NCBI GenBank assembly: GCA_035491895.1
Contig: DATJJY010000091.1
Location: forward strand, 62,001-126,000
Reading direction: 5' to 3'
Source of the DNA: DASTHG01 sp035491895
Lineage (GTDB): Bacteria > Gemmatimonadota > Gemmatimonadetes > Gemmatimonadales > GWC2-71-9
DNA length: 64,000 nt
Shown here: piece by piece, positions 27,555 through 38,213 of the stretch
Numbering within the stretch: the first letter of the stretch is position 1
Layout: the number at the start of each line of letters is the position of its first letter
The notes under the pieces: model-generated
Database searches by the model: none
The model's input: the letters and a program-made list of their open reading frames with translations, nothing else
Told to the model about the DNA's origin: nothing
Position numbers and translations under genes: made by a program

Positions 27555-28076
27555 ATGACCACCCTCTCGACCATAGCGCTCCTGGCGCTGCTCGGGCCCG
27601 CTTGCTGGTTCGACGTACGAGAGCGACGGATACCGAACGTGGTGACGGTCGCGGGAGCGATCGCGGCGCTGCTGTTGCGCTGGTCGATGGGGTGGGGGCC
27701 ACTGCTCGAAGGCGTCTTGGGCGCTGGACTCGCGCTGTTGGTTGCGCTGTTGCCGTTTGCGCTGGGGCTGTTGGGTGGTGGAGACGTGAAGCTGCTCGGA
27801 GCAGTCGGAGCATTCGTAGGAGCGGATCGTCTGTTCGGAGGGCTGCTGCTGATCGCCGTCGTGGGCGGCGTGCTGGCGTTGGTCGAGGCCATACGGCAGC
27901 GCGCATTGGGCCGCACCCTGGCCAGTACCGTCGGTCTTGGAAAGCACTGGTTGTTGTTCGGTCGCGCCGGCGTTTCGCAGACACTCGAGTCGCCCGGGAT
28001 CATGGCGATTCCATATGGCGTCGCGATCGCCGTCGGATCCCTGGTGTGGTGGTTCATGGGAGGGACGACTCTGTGA
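27555..28076 (+). CDS. cpaA: prepilin peptidase TadV/CpaA
   Basis: The 173-residue inner-membrane aspartyl protease matures the Flp pilin and TadE-type pseudopilins. The two catalytic aspartates are D20 (in FDVRERRIPN) and D76 (in GGGDVKLL). It has about six helices and lacks the N-terminal methylase domain of PilD, as usual for TadV. The stop overlaps the tadE GTG start in GTGA. Confidence 0.93.
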   Translation: MTTLSTIALLALLGPACWFDVRERRIPNVVTVAGAIAALLLRWSMGWGPLLEGVLGAGLALLVALLPFALGLLGGGDVKLLGAVGAFVGADRLFGGLLLIAVVGGVLALVEAIRQRALGRTLASTVGLGKHWLLFGRAGVSQTLESPGIMAIPYGVAIAVGSLVWWFMGGTTL

Positions 28077-28504
28077 AAACGCGTCAGTGGCGTGCAAAAC
28101 GCGTGGGCCGAGACGAGCGCGGGCAAGCGATGGTGGAGTTCGCGATCGTGCTGCCGTTACTGCTACTGCTGATGGTCGCCGTGTTCGAATTCGGCAGGGC
28201 ATGGAACGTGTACCACGCCGAGACGGACGCCGCTCGGTTGGGGGCCCGGAGCGCGGCGGTCGCCGATCCGGCGACGACCCAAGACTCGGTATACGCGATT
28301 GTCCGTCGCGCTCTCTCGCGCGACGCGATCGATACCAGCACCGCCACGATCACGCTCAGTGGGTGGCGCGCCGGTACGGGAACTCCCGTGACCGTCGCGC
28401 TCGAAGTCCCGTACACGTTCGTCATCCTGCGGCCGCTCATGATGTGGACGAATTCTCAGGCCGCCATCACGCTGCGATCCACCTTCGTGATGCGCAACGA
28501 ATGA
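28073..28504 (+). CDS. TadE-like pseudopilin
   Basis: The 143-residue protein has a short basic leader and the sequence GQAMVEFAIVLPLLLLLMVA, a TadE-type processing site and membrane helix, followed by an extracytoplasmic domain of about 100 residues. The GTG start at 28073 is coupled to the cpaA stop. TadE-like pseudopilins help pilus assembly and are cut by the same peptidase. Confidence 0.88.
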   Translation: MKTRQWRAKRVGRDERGQAMVEFAIVLPLLLLLMVAVFEFGRAWNVYHAETDAARLGARSAAVADPATTQDSVYAIVRRALSRDAIDTSTATITLSGWRAGTGTPVTVALEVPYTFVILRPLMMWTNSQAAITLRSTFVMRNE

Positions 28505-28535
28505 CACAGGCAATCGACAGGTTCAGGAGGTCGTG

Positions 28536-29363
28536 GTGAAGCAACGCCGACTTTGGGTCGTTCTGCTGCTGGCGCTCGTGTCCGGTGGCGCAGCTGCGTA
28601 TCTCGCTCTGGCGTACCTGCGGGATCGCACCCCGCGGCTCATGGCTGCCGAGGCGTCGCATGTCCAGGTGGCGGTTGCCGTGCGCGACCTTCCACTCGGA
28701 GCGGTCCTCGGGCCGGCCGACGTGCGCATGATCGACTGGATGGGCGAAGCCGTGCCGCCCGGGTACGTCCGCTCCGCGCAGGACGCTGTGGGACGCGGCC
28801 TCATCACATCGGTCAAGACCAACGAGGTGCTGCTGGAGACGCGGCTCGCGCCGCGCGGCGCCGGCGGCGGGTTGTCGGTCACGATTCCCGACGGCCAGCG
28901 GGGCGTCAGCGTCCGGGTGGACGACGTGATCGGCGTCGCCGGGTTCGTCATGCCGGGCACACGCGTGGACGTGCTCGTCACGCTGCCGCCCGAGCCGCAG
29001 CTCGATCAGAAGCTCTCCCTCTCTCAGATCGTGCTGCAGAACGTGCAAGTGCTCGCAGTCGGCCAGGTGGTGCAACAGGACGCGCAGGGCAAACCAATGA
29101 CCGTATCGGTCATCACGTTACTCGTGTCGCCGAAGGACGCCGAAACCCTGGTTCTCGCTTCGAACGAGGGGAAGATCCAGCTCGCGCTGCGCAACACGCT
29201 CGATCTGGCCGATATCCGGACGTCCGGGGCGACCGCTCGGACGTTGCTCCCCGGCCAACGGTCACCTGCGGATGTCGTCGCTCGGCCTCGCACCCCGGCT
29301 CCCGATGCCGGGACGGTGGTGGAGGCGTACAAGGGCGGCGTCCGGACTCTCGTCAAGTTCTGA
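28536..29363 (+). CDS. cpaB: Flp pilus assembly protein CpaB/RcpC
   Basis: The 275-residue protein has one N-terminal membrane helix (LWVVLLLALVSGGAAAYLAL), a SAF-like domain (VAVAVRDLPLGAVLGPADV) and the CpaB-specific DDVIGVAGFVMPGTRVDVLVT segment. It is periplasmic and stabilises the secretin. Two adjacent GTG codons are possible starts; I chose the second because AGGAGG ends 5 bases before it. Confidence 0.9.
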   Translation: MKQRRLWVVLLLALVSGGAAAYLALAYLRDRTPRLMAAEASHVQVAVAVRDLPLGAVLGPADVRMIDWMGEAVPPGYVRSAQDAVGRGLITSVKTNEVLLETRLAPRGAGGGLSVTIPDGQRGVSVRVDDVIGVAGFVMPGTRVDVLVTLPPEPQLDQKLSLSQIVLQNVQVLAVGQVVQQDAQGKPMTVSVITLLVSPKDAETLVLASNEGKIQLALRNTLDLADIRTSGATARTLLPGQRSPADVVARPRTPAPDAGTVVEAYKGGVRTLVKF

Positions 29364-29377
29364 AACGGGGCAAACAC

Positions 29378-30658
29378 GTGCAACGGGTTTTCAGTACAGG
29401 TCGGATCTGTTTTGCGGCTCTGGTGATGCTGGCCACACTCGGGACTCGCCGCGCGGTCGCGCAACGAGTGATATCCGGGGCGGAGAAAGTCGTCACGATG
29501 TCCGCCGGAGCGTCGGCGCTACTCGTGTATGATACGCCGGTTGCGCGGTTTTCGATCGGTGAGCTCACCGTCGCGGACGCCAACGTGGTCTCGCCGAAAG
29601 AAGTCCTCGTGACGGGCAAGAAGCTCGGCACAACGAGTCTGCTCGTGTGGGACAACACTGGTGGGGTGCACGTGTACTCGCTCGAAGTCACCGCCGACGC
29701 CCCGGCGCTCGAGCGCTACCTCCGCAATCTGTTTCCACGGGATTCGATGGCCGTCACGGCCAGCTCCAATACGGTCACGCTGACCGGTCGAGTACACAAC
29801 CCTGCGGTGGATCGCCAGGCTGTCGACATCGCCAAGGCTACAGGTGCGGTGGTGATCGACCAGCTCCAGGCCCCCCCGGGCCGTCAGATCCTGTTGCAGG
29901 TGGAGTTCGCGGAGGTGAACCGGGACGCCATCAAGCAGATGTCGAGTATCCTCTCGACGGTGAACCCCGATCGGTTCGCGCATATCCTCATGGACTCGGT
30001 GGAGACCGTTTCTGACGGCTTGATGCGCCTCTTCCTGGCGGACGCGAACGCCCAATTCTCGGCGGCGATTCGCGCGCTGCGCTCCACCGGGGACTTCCGC
30101 AGTCTCGCCGAGCCCAACCTGCTGACACTCCCCGGCCAGGAAGCGTCGTTCCTCGCCGGCGGGGAGTTTCCGTACCCCAGCGTCCAGAGCGGCGCGCAGT
30201 CCGGCGCGATTACGATCGTCTTCAAGGAGTTCGGGATCCGGCTGAAGTTCACACCGACCATCACCGAGGGCGGCAGCATCCGCCTGCACGTGGCGCCCGA
30301 AGTTTCCTCGTTGGACTTCGCGAACGCGTTGACGTTGAACGGCTTTCAGATCCCCAGTCTGCTCACGCGGCGGGCCGAGACGGACGTGGAGCTGCGCGAC
30401 GGCCAGCACCTGGCGATCGCCGGCCTGCTCGATAACACGATGCTGAAGAGCGTTAGCAAGATCCCGATTCTGGGTGACATACCGATCCTGGGCACGTTCT
30501 TCCGGTCGACCGATGCGCAGCAGCGGCGCACCGAGCTCCTGGTCGTCGTGACACCGCGGTTGGTGGAGGCGAGCGACGTAGCGCCGAAGCTGCCTACGGG
30601 CGAAGCCAAGACGTGGCCCTGGGACTCCTACATGCGTATCGGGCCGGACGGACACTAA
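29378..30658 (+). CDS. cpaC: Tad secretin CpaC/RcpA
   Basis: The 426-residue outer-membrane secretin has a signal peptide ending near RRAVAQ, an N-terminal pilus-associated domain (about residues 35-105), a BON-like segment with SSNTVTLTGRVHNPAVDRQA, and the C-terminal secretin domain containing VEFAEVNRD, GGEFPYP and SKIPILGDIPILGTFFRS. It forms the pilus exit pore. GTG start; the stop is 21 bases before tadG. Confidence 0.93.
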   Translation: MQRVFSTGRICFAALVMLATLGTRRAVAQRVISGAEKVVTMSAGASALLVYDTPVARFSIGELTVADANVVSPKEVLVTGKKLGTTSLLVWDNTGGVHVYSLEVTADAPALERYLRNLFPRDSMAVTASSNTVTLTGRVHNPAVDRQAVDIAKATGAVVIDQLQAPPGRQILLQVEFAEVNRDAIKQMSSILSTVNPDRFAHILMDSVETVSDGLMRLFLADANAQFSAAIRALRSTGDFRSLAEPNLLTLPGQEASFLAGGEFPYPSVQSGAQSGAITIVFKEFGIRLKFTPTITEGGSIRLHVAPEVSSLDFANALTLNGFQIPSLLTRRAETDVELRDGQHLAIAGLLDNTMLKSVSKIPILGDIPILGTFFRSTDAQQRRTELLVVVTPRLVEASDVAPKLPTGEAKTWPWDSYMRIGPDGH

Positions 30659-30679
30659 ATGCGGTCAGGAGGTGCGGTG

Positions 30680-31879
30680 ATGCGCACGACATCTCAGGCG
30701 TTGCGGTCCGAGCGGGGCGCCACGCTGATACTGGTCGCGGTCGCCATGACCGCGCTGCTCGGGTTCCTCGCGCTGGCGATCGATTTGGGAATGCTCTATG
30801 TCGCCCACAGCGATGCGCAGCGTGCCGCCGATGCGGCGGCGCTGGCCGGGGCGAGCGCGTTTCTGGACTACTCGAACTCCGCGGCGGTGGGTCCTGCGCG
30901 CCAGCGCGCGCTGGAGTACGCCGAGCGCAACACCTTCCAGAACGGGCCGATCGACTCGACTCAGGTCGCGATCACCGTGTTGCAGGACAGCGGCAAGGTG
31001 GGTGTCTACGTCCACCGCGATTCGGTGCAGATGATGTTCGCCCGCGTGCTCGGCATCCGGACCGTTCCGGTCGCCGCGTTCGCGGCCGCACAGGCGGTCC
31101 AGGCGGGCGCCGCCAAGTGCCTCAAGCCGTTCGCGATTCCCGACATGTGGTACGACGCGAATGGGGACGGTAACGGGGATCGCGTAATGGACAACGGTGA
31201 GACCTGGGTGTTCGGCGACAATCCCGGCGATCGCTACCAGGCCTATTCCGGTCCCTCGGGCGGACCGACCGAGACCGGCTATGGCAGCTCATGGCGCAAC
31301 TCCACCTCGCCGGGGTTCGCCAACGACTTTGGTCGCCAGATCAACATCAAGTCGCAGGACCCGAACTCGCCCTACGTGGCGAATCCCGGCGTGTTCATGC
31401 CGTGGCAGGTCCCAACCGACCCTTCCGAGGTTCCGTGCAAGGGAGGCTTCGGCGGCGGTGCCGCGGCGTACCGGAACGATATCTGTTCCTGCAACAACTC
31501 GAGCATCACGCTTGGCGCGCCGTATCCGATCAAGACCGGCAACATGGAAGGTCCGACGTTCCAGGGCGTGGGAGAGCTGATCAAGGATGATCCCGGAGCC
31601 TACTGGGACAATGCCACGCAAAGCGTCAAAGGCTCGACGTACGGCTCGGGCTGGATGAACAGCCCGCGCGTCGTCAAGCTCGCGTTGTTCGCTCCGGGGC
31701 AGATCACCAAGTCGGGGATGACGACGATCACGTTCAACAACTTCGCGCTGATGTTCATCGAATCGCAGCCCAAACAAAAGGATCCGGTGACGGGACGCTT
31801 CTTGTTCTACGTCTCGGGCACCGGCGACCCCGGGGCGCAGACGGGTTCGCTCGTCAAGACCCTGAAGCTCGTCAAGTGA
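30680..31879 (+). CDS. tadG: TadG-like pilus-associated protein with a calcium-loop-like insert
   Basis: The 399-residue protein starts with SERGATLILVAVAMTALLGF, a TadG/TadE-type membrane helix, and the DLGMLYVAHSDAQRAADAAA helix typical of TadG. The exported part includes an EF-hand-like loop D159-A-N161-G-D163-G-N165-G-D167 and four cysteines (one near 147 and three in PCKGG and CSCNN) suggesting a disulfide-stabilised fold. There is no clear von Willebrand A domain, unlike many TadG proteins. The start was set by an AGGAGG site at 30667-30672. Confidence 0.87.
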   Translation: MRTTSQALRSERGATLILVAVAMTALLGFLALAIDLGMLYVAHSDAQRAADAAALAGASAFLDYSNSAAVGPARQRALEYAERNTFQNGPIDSTQVAITVLQDSGKVGVYVHRDSVQMMFARVLGIRTVPVAAFAAAQAVQAGAAKCLKPFAIPDMWYDANGDGNGDRVMDNGETWVFGDNPGDRYQAYSGPSGGPTETGYGSSWRNSTSPGFANDFGRQINIKSQDPNSPYVANPGVFMPWQVPTDPSEVPCKGGFGGGAAAYRNDICSCNNSSITLGAPYPIKTGNMEGPTFQGVGELIKDDPGAYWDNATQSVKGSTYGSGWMNSPRVVKLALFAPGQITKSGMTTITFNNFALMFIESQPKQKDPVTGRFLFYVSGTGDPGAQTGSLVKTLKLVK

Positions 31880-31904
31880 TCGAACGACAGGGGGAGTTTG
31901 ACAC

Positions 31905-33127
31905 GTGCGCAGCGCATTGATTTCGACGGACGCGGCGGTGCGAGAGTTATTGCACCACTCGCTCGCCGTGGACGGCCGCGGTCTCGAGTTCTCCATCGAG
32001 ATCGCCACGCCCTTTGGGGAGATCAGTGAAGAGCAGATCGCCGAGCTGCGTCGTATCGATCCGCAGATCGTGTTCCTCGACTTCGATCAGGACACCGCCA
32101 CGGCGATCGGCCTGGCGCGGTTTCTGACGGACGGCACTCCGCAGCGCAGCATCATCGCGACCGGTCCGGCATTGTCGGCCCAGGACCTGCTCGAGGCGAT
32201 GCGCGCCGGCGTGGTCGAGTATCTGCCCAAACCCCTGACCGACGAAGCGGCGAAAGCCGCCTTGGAGCGGGCGACGCGCCGGCTCGGGCTCACCGCTACG
32301 AACCGGGAGCCGGGACAGCTCTTCGCGGTTTTCAGTCCGAAGGGCGGCGCCGGCACGACCTCGGTCGCCACCAACCTGGCGATCGTGTTGCAGCGCCTGA
32401 CCAAGAAGAAGACCCTGCTGGTCGATCTCGACCTGGAGCTCGGTGAAATCGCGGTGCAGCTCGGGGCGCGGCCGCGCTTCAGCTTCGTCGACCTGGTGCA
32501 GAACTTCTACCGCATCGACGCCGGCCTCCTCGCGACCTACATCGAGCGGCACGCGTCCGGAGTCGACTTTCTCTCCGCGCCCTTCCATCCGGATGCGGTC
32601 GACGCCCCCGGCCACGACCAGATTCGCGCGATCCTGCACTACCTGAAGCGCCAGTACGACTACGTCGTCGTGGACACGCCGAAGTCGTTTTCCGTGGATT
32701 CCGTCGCCGCCTTCGAAGAGGCCCATCGCATTCTGCTCGTGTCGACGGTCGACGTGCCGTCGCTGCGGAACCTGCAACGCTGCCTGCCGCTGCTCGAGCG
32801 CGTAACCGGCAAAGACCGGGAGCGCCTGCGGCTCGTGATCAATCGGTACCACCCTGATGACCTGATCTCGCTCGACGACGTTCACAAGACCGTCGGCCTC
32901 AAGGCCGACTGGACGCTGAGCAACGATTACGAGACGGTCAGCCGCTCCATCAACTCCGGGTCGCCCGTCGCGGGCAACGGCGGGAAATCCCGCTACGCCC
33001 GCGATCTCCAGACGCTCGGCGCGGAGCTCGCCGGTGTGTCCGGCTCGGGCGGCGTGCCGCGGGCGAGCGGTGCCCGGTTAATGGGAATTCTCAGCCGCCT
33101 CCGCCGGCGGCCGGACGAGAAAGACAC

Positions 33128-33131
<4 letters not shown>
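31905..33131 (+). CDS. cpaE: TadZ/CpaE-type localisation ATPase
   Basis: The 408-residue protein joins an atypical receiver domain (residues 1-125) to a ParA/MinD-type ATPase with a deviant Walker motif FSPKGGAGTTSVATNLA, then LLVDLDLELGE and a VVVDTPKSF switch. CpaE/TadZ positions the pilus machinery at the cell pole. It begins with a GTG and overlaps cpaF by 4 bases. Confidence 0.92.
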
Positions 33132-34557
<1,426 letters not shown>

Positions 34558-34564
<7 letters not shown>

Positions 34565-35541
34565 CCTCGCTCGGGCTGTGGGGCGCCGCCAGTCTCGTCT
34601 TCGCTGCCGTGGCGCTTGGCACCGTGGCCGTGGCGCTCGGTTTGCAATGGGCCGGGGAGCTGCGCCAGCGCCGCGTCGCGGTTCGCCAACTGAGCGATCT
34701 TACGGCCGGAGCGGCGGTGGCCGGCTCCGGGGGCGCATTTCGCGATGCGCAGCTCGCGGAGTCGAAATGGATGCAGGCGATCGCCGCGCGCATCCCACAG
34801 CTGCGCGGTCTCGGCGGAGCGCTCCAGCAAGCCGCCATTCCATGGACGCCGCAAAGCTTCGTTGCCCTCTCGGTCGGCCTCGCGTTGGCTGCCGCCCTGC
34901 TCGTCGCGGTGGTGTTCCCCGTCTGGCCGGCCATCCTCCTGGTCGCGGCATGTACCGGTGCGCTTCCCTACCTCCAGCTCAGGCGGAAGACGAAGCGCAG
35001 GCTCGCCGCGCTCGAAGAGCAGCTTCCCGAGGCGATCGACCTGATCGGCCGGGCGATGCGGGCGGGACATCCCCTCTCGGCGGGCTTGAAGATGGCCGGG
35101 GATGAGACCGCCGATCCGCTCTCGGGAGAGCTGCGCCGCGTCTTTGAGGAGCAGCGGTTCGGGATGCCGTTCGAGGAGGCCATCATGGGGTTGTGTGACC
35201 GTGTGGCCCTCATCGACGTGCGCATCCTGGTCACGGCGATCCTGGTGCAGCGCGACGTCGGCGGTAATCTCGCCGAAGTGCTGGACAAGATCGCGTACGT
35301 GATTCGCGAACGATTCACGATTCGGCGGCAGCTCCGCGTCTACACGGCGCAGGGCCGGTTCAGCGGCATCGTCCTGGCGCTGCTCCCCGTCGCCGTCGGA
35401 TCGGCGCTGTTCTTCATCAATCGGCCGTACATGATCACGTTGTTTTACGATCCGATCGCGCGGTATTTCCTGATCCTGGCCGTGATCCTGCAGATCCTCG
35501 GGTACTTCTGGATCCGCAAGATCGTGGACATCGAGATTTGA
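34558..35541 (+). CDS. tadB: Tad inner-membrane platform protein TadB
   Basis: The 327-residue protein has an N-terminal helix, two helices near residues 100-140, the T2SSF-type cytoplasmic domain (PEAIDLIGRAMRAGHPLSAGL, then RDVGGNLAEVLDKIA) and two C-terminal helices. With TadC it forms the platform on which CpaF acts. The tadC gene follows after 10 bases. Confidence 0.92.
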
Positions 35542-35551
35542 GAGGTCAGCG

Positions 35552-36481
35552 ATGACGTATCTAGTAGCCGGGCTCTTCGGTGTGGCGGTGGCCATCATGG
35601 TGACGCTCGTCGCGCGTCTCGTGCCCACCCGGCCGCGCGCCGTGGCTCGCCAGCTCGCGGAGCTGGAACGGACGAGCGCCGCCGCAGCGGGGGCGGAGCG
35701 GCAGGGACGGCAGCGTCGCTCGCAAGAGCTCAAGGCAGTGCTCGAGTTCATTGGCGATCGAGTCGACCAGGATCCGCGTCGGGCCAGTCAGCTGCAGGAG
35801 CTCATGATACACGCGGGATACCGGGAGTCCGGCGTAGTCGCCATTTATTGGGGCGCGCGAGTAGCGCTCACCGTGGGACTCGGTATCGGGTTCTTCCTCC
35901 TGGTCAAACTGGTGGGGGGCGATGCGTTCAAGTCGCTGATCGCCGGGGTTTGGGGCGCGGCGCTCGGTTGGGTTGGTCCGGCCATGCACGTCGGCGGCCG
36001 GGCCAGACGGCGCCAGAAGGAGCTGCAGCGCACGCTACCGGACGCCCTGGACCTGTTGATCGTGTGCGTAGAGGCGGGGCTCGCCCTGAACCAGGCGCTG
36101 GTCCGTGTGGCCGAGGAGATCCGGCACGTCAGTGCCCTCACGAGCGTTGAGCTCTCTCAGGTCAATTACGAGATTCGCGCGGGGATCCCCCGCGAGGAAG
36201 CCCTCAAAAACCTCGGCGAGCGCACCGGCGTGGCGGACCTGCGGTCACTGACGGCGATGCTGATCCAGACGGATCGCTTCGGCACATCGATCGCCCAGGC
36301 GTTGCGGGTTCATTCCGACACGTTGCGCACCAAGCGTCGCCAGCGCGCCGAGGAAGCGGCCGCGAAGACGACGATCAAGCTCGTCTTTCCGCTCGCCTGT
36401 TGCATCTTCCCCGCCCTGTTCGTCGTGATCCTCGGGCCGGCCATGGTGCAGATCTACCGCACCCTGCTCGGCATGAAATGA
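35552..36481 (+). CDS. tadC: Tad inner-membrane platform protein TadC
   Basis: The 309-residue paralogue of TadB has the T2SSF domain (LPDALDLLIVCVEAGLALNQ, then a TDRFGTSIAQALRVHSDTLR segment) flanked by two pairs of membrane helices and ends with FPALFVVILGPAMVQIYRTL. Start is preceded by GAGAGGT. Its stop is in ATGA overlap with the DUF192 gene. Confidence 0.92.
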   Translation: MTYLVAGLFGVAVAIMVTLVARLVPTRPRAVARQLAELERTSAAAAGAERQGRQRRSQELKAVLEFIGDRVDQDPRRASQLQELMIHAGYRESGVVAIYWGARVALTVGLGIGFFLLVKLVGGDAFKSLIAGVWGAALGWVGPAMHVGGRARRRQKELQRTLPDALDLLIVCVEAGLALNQALVRVAEEIRHVSALTSVELSQVNYEIRAGIPREEALKNLGERTGVADLRSLTAMLIQTDRFGTSIAQALRVHSDTLRTKRRQRAEEAAAKTTIKLVFPLACCIFPALFVVILGPAMVQIYRTLLGMK

Positions 36482-36849
36482 GGCCTGCCTTCACGGTCAC
36501 AAACGTTACCCGGGGCCGCTGTGTTGCCGCGCGTGTGTGGCTCGCCGATCGGTGGTGGTCGCGGTTGCGCGGCCTGTTGGGGAGGAGTCCGTTGCGTGAA
36601 GGAGAGGGGTTGATGCTCATGCCATGCAAGGCAGTGCATATGCTGGGAATGCGCTATCCGATCGACGTCGTCTTTCTCGATCGCCAGGGAGGCGTCGTGG
36701 CCACGTATCATCGCCTGGAGCCTGGTGCACGCTCGCACTGGCATCGGCAAGCGGCGCTGGCGCTGGAGCTCCGGGCCGGGACGTTACAGCACACAGAGAC
36801 CCGAACAGGCGACGCGCTGCAATGGTGTCCGACTCCGGAGGCCGCGTGA
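36478..36849 (+). CDS. DUF192-family protein
   Basis: The 123-residue protein matches DUF192: RLRGLLGRSPLREGEGLMLM, then the MRYPIDVVFLDRQG strand and ALELRAGT, the conserved heart of the family. DUF192 proteins are small beta-proteins of unknown function, often exported; this one has no signal peptide. It is translationally coupled at both ends inside the Tad operon, which is unusual and suggests a pilus-related role here. Confidence 0.85.
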   Translation: MRPAFTVTNVTRGRCVAARVWLADRWWSRLRGLLGRSPLREGEGLMLMPCKAVHMLGMRYPIDVVFLDRQGGVVATYHRLEPGARSHWHRQAALALELRAGTLQHTETRTGDALQWCPTPEAA

Positions 36850-38171
36850 GCGCGCCGGCGACGATCGATCGCACCGACTTCGTGATTCCGTTTCCGCCGG
36901 AAACCACCGCGGACACGGGACTCTCGCCCGAATCGATCGCTGAACTGCTGCTCAAGACCCTGTACGTCCAGGGCGCCCGCAGCGGTCAGGAGCTGGTGGC
37001 GTCGATTGGTCTGCCGTTCTCCATCGTCGATGAGCAGCTCGTTCAGCTGCAGCAGCAGCGGCTCATCGAGGTGAAGCGCACGGCCGGGGCGGGGCGTGGC
37101 GGGTACATCTTCGATCTGACTTCCGCGGGCGGCGACCGCGCGCGTGAGGCGATGGCGGCCGGGCAGTACGTGGGGCCGGCGCCGGTAACGCTCGAATACT
37201 ATCGGTCGTGGATCGAGCAGCAGTCCATCCGCCACGTGCACGTGACGCGCGAGCGGCTGCTGGCGGCCTTCAGTCACATGGTACTCGACCCGGAGTTCAT
37301 CGAAGGCTTCGGCCCCGCGGTCAACTCCGCAAAGTCGCTGTTCATCTTCGGCGACTCCGGAAACGGGAAGACCATGATCGCCGAAGTGCTCGCGCGCCTG
37401 TTGGGCGGGGTCTATTACCTGCCCTACGCGGTGGACATCGGCGGGCAAATCATGGTGGTCCACGATCCGGTTTACCACCGTCCGGCGTCCGAGCAAACAA
37501 GCGGTTCGCCGGATGACCCGGAGTGGCTGCGGGATGTCCCGGAGTACGACCGTCGCTTCGCGCGCGTGGAGCGCCCGGTGGTCCTCACCGGCGGCGAGCT
37601 GACGCTGGAGCAGCTCGATCTGCAATACGATCGCGATACCAAGATGTACCAGGCGCCGTTCCAGGTGAAAGCGAACGGTGGGGTGCTCATCCTCGACGAT
37701 TTCGGTCGGCAGCGCGTGCCGCCGCGGGATCTGCTCAACCGGTGGATCCTGCCGCTCGAGAAGCGCATCGACTTTCTGACCCTGCACACCGGGTCGAAAT
37801 TCCCGGTCCCGTTCGAGAGCCTGCTGATCTTCGCGACCAACCTCGATCCCGGTGATCTGGTGGAAGAGGCGTTCCTCCGGCGCATCCACTACAAGGTCCG
37901 CACGGATAGCCCGTCGCGACTGCAATACGAAGAGATCTTCCGTCGCTGCGCGAAATTGCAGGGTTTGACGTATCGCGCCGAGGCGGTCGCGCAGGTGTAT
38001 CGCGACTTCTATGACGCGCGCGGGATCGCCCCACGCAGCTGCCATCCGCGCGACCTGATCGATCACGTCTGCGACTTCGCCCGCTTCCACACGGTCGAGC
38101 CGACGCTGTCGCCCGAGCTGATCGACCGGGCCTGCCGGTCGTATTTCCTGGATGCATCGAAGCGGCTATGA
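36846..38171 (+). CDS. winged-helix AAA+ ATPase of the Tad operon
   Basis: The 441-residue protein begins with a winged-helix-like domain (about residues 20-100: SIAELLLKTLYVQGARSGQE, then IVDEQLVQLQQQRLIEVKR), then an AAA+ module with Walker A GDSGNGKT (169-176), Walker B VLILDDFG (about 280-287) and an arginine-rich lid (LRRIHYKVRTDSPSRLQYEE). The GTG at 36846 makes a GTGA overlap with the DUF192 stop and has GGAG 7 bases upstream; ATG codons slightly upstream are alternatives. I do not recognise a named family. Since Tad already has CpaF for power, this is probably a remodelling or regulatory ATPase. Confidence 0.8.
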   Translation: MSAPATIDRTDFVIPFPPETTADTGLSPESIAELLLKTLYVQGARSGQELVASIGLPFSIVDEQLVQLQQQRLIEVKRTAGAGRGGYIFDLTSAGGDRAREAMAAGQYVGPAPVTLEYYRSWIEQQSIRHVHVTRERLLAAFSHMVLDPEFIEGFGPAVNSAKSLFIFGDSGNGKTMIAEVLARLLGGVYYLPYAVDIGGQIMVVHDPVYHRPASEQTSGSPDDPEWLRDVPEYDRRFARVERPVVLTGGELTLEQLDLQYDRDTKMYQAPFQVKANGGVLILDDFGRQRVPPRDLLNRWILPLEKRIDFLTLHTGSKFPVPFESLLIFATNLDPGDLVEEAFLRRIHYKVRTDSPSRLQYEEIFRRCAKLQGLTYRAEAVAQVYRDFYDARGIAPRSCHPRDLIDHVCDFARFHTVEPTLSPELIDRACRSYFLDASKRL

Positions 38172-38213
38172 CGCGCTGGTCATTGGCTGAAGCCCATGGA
38201 GTGTGAGGACCAC

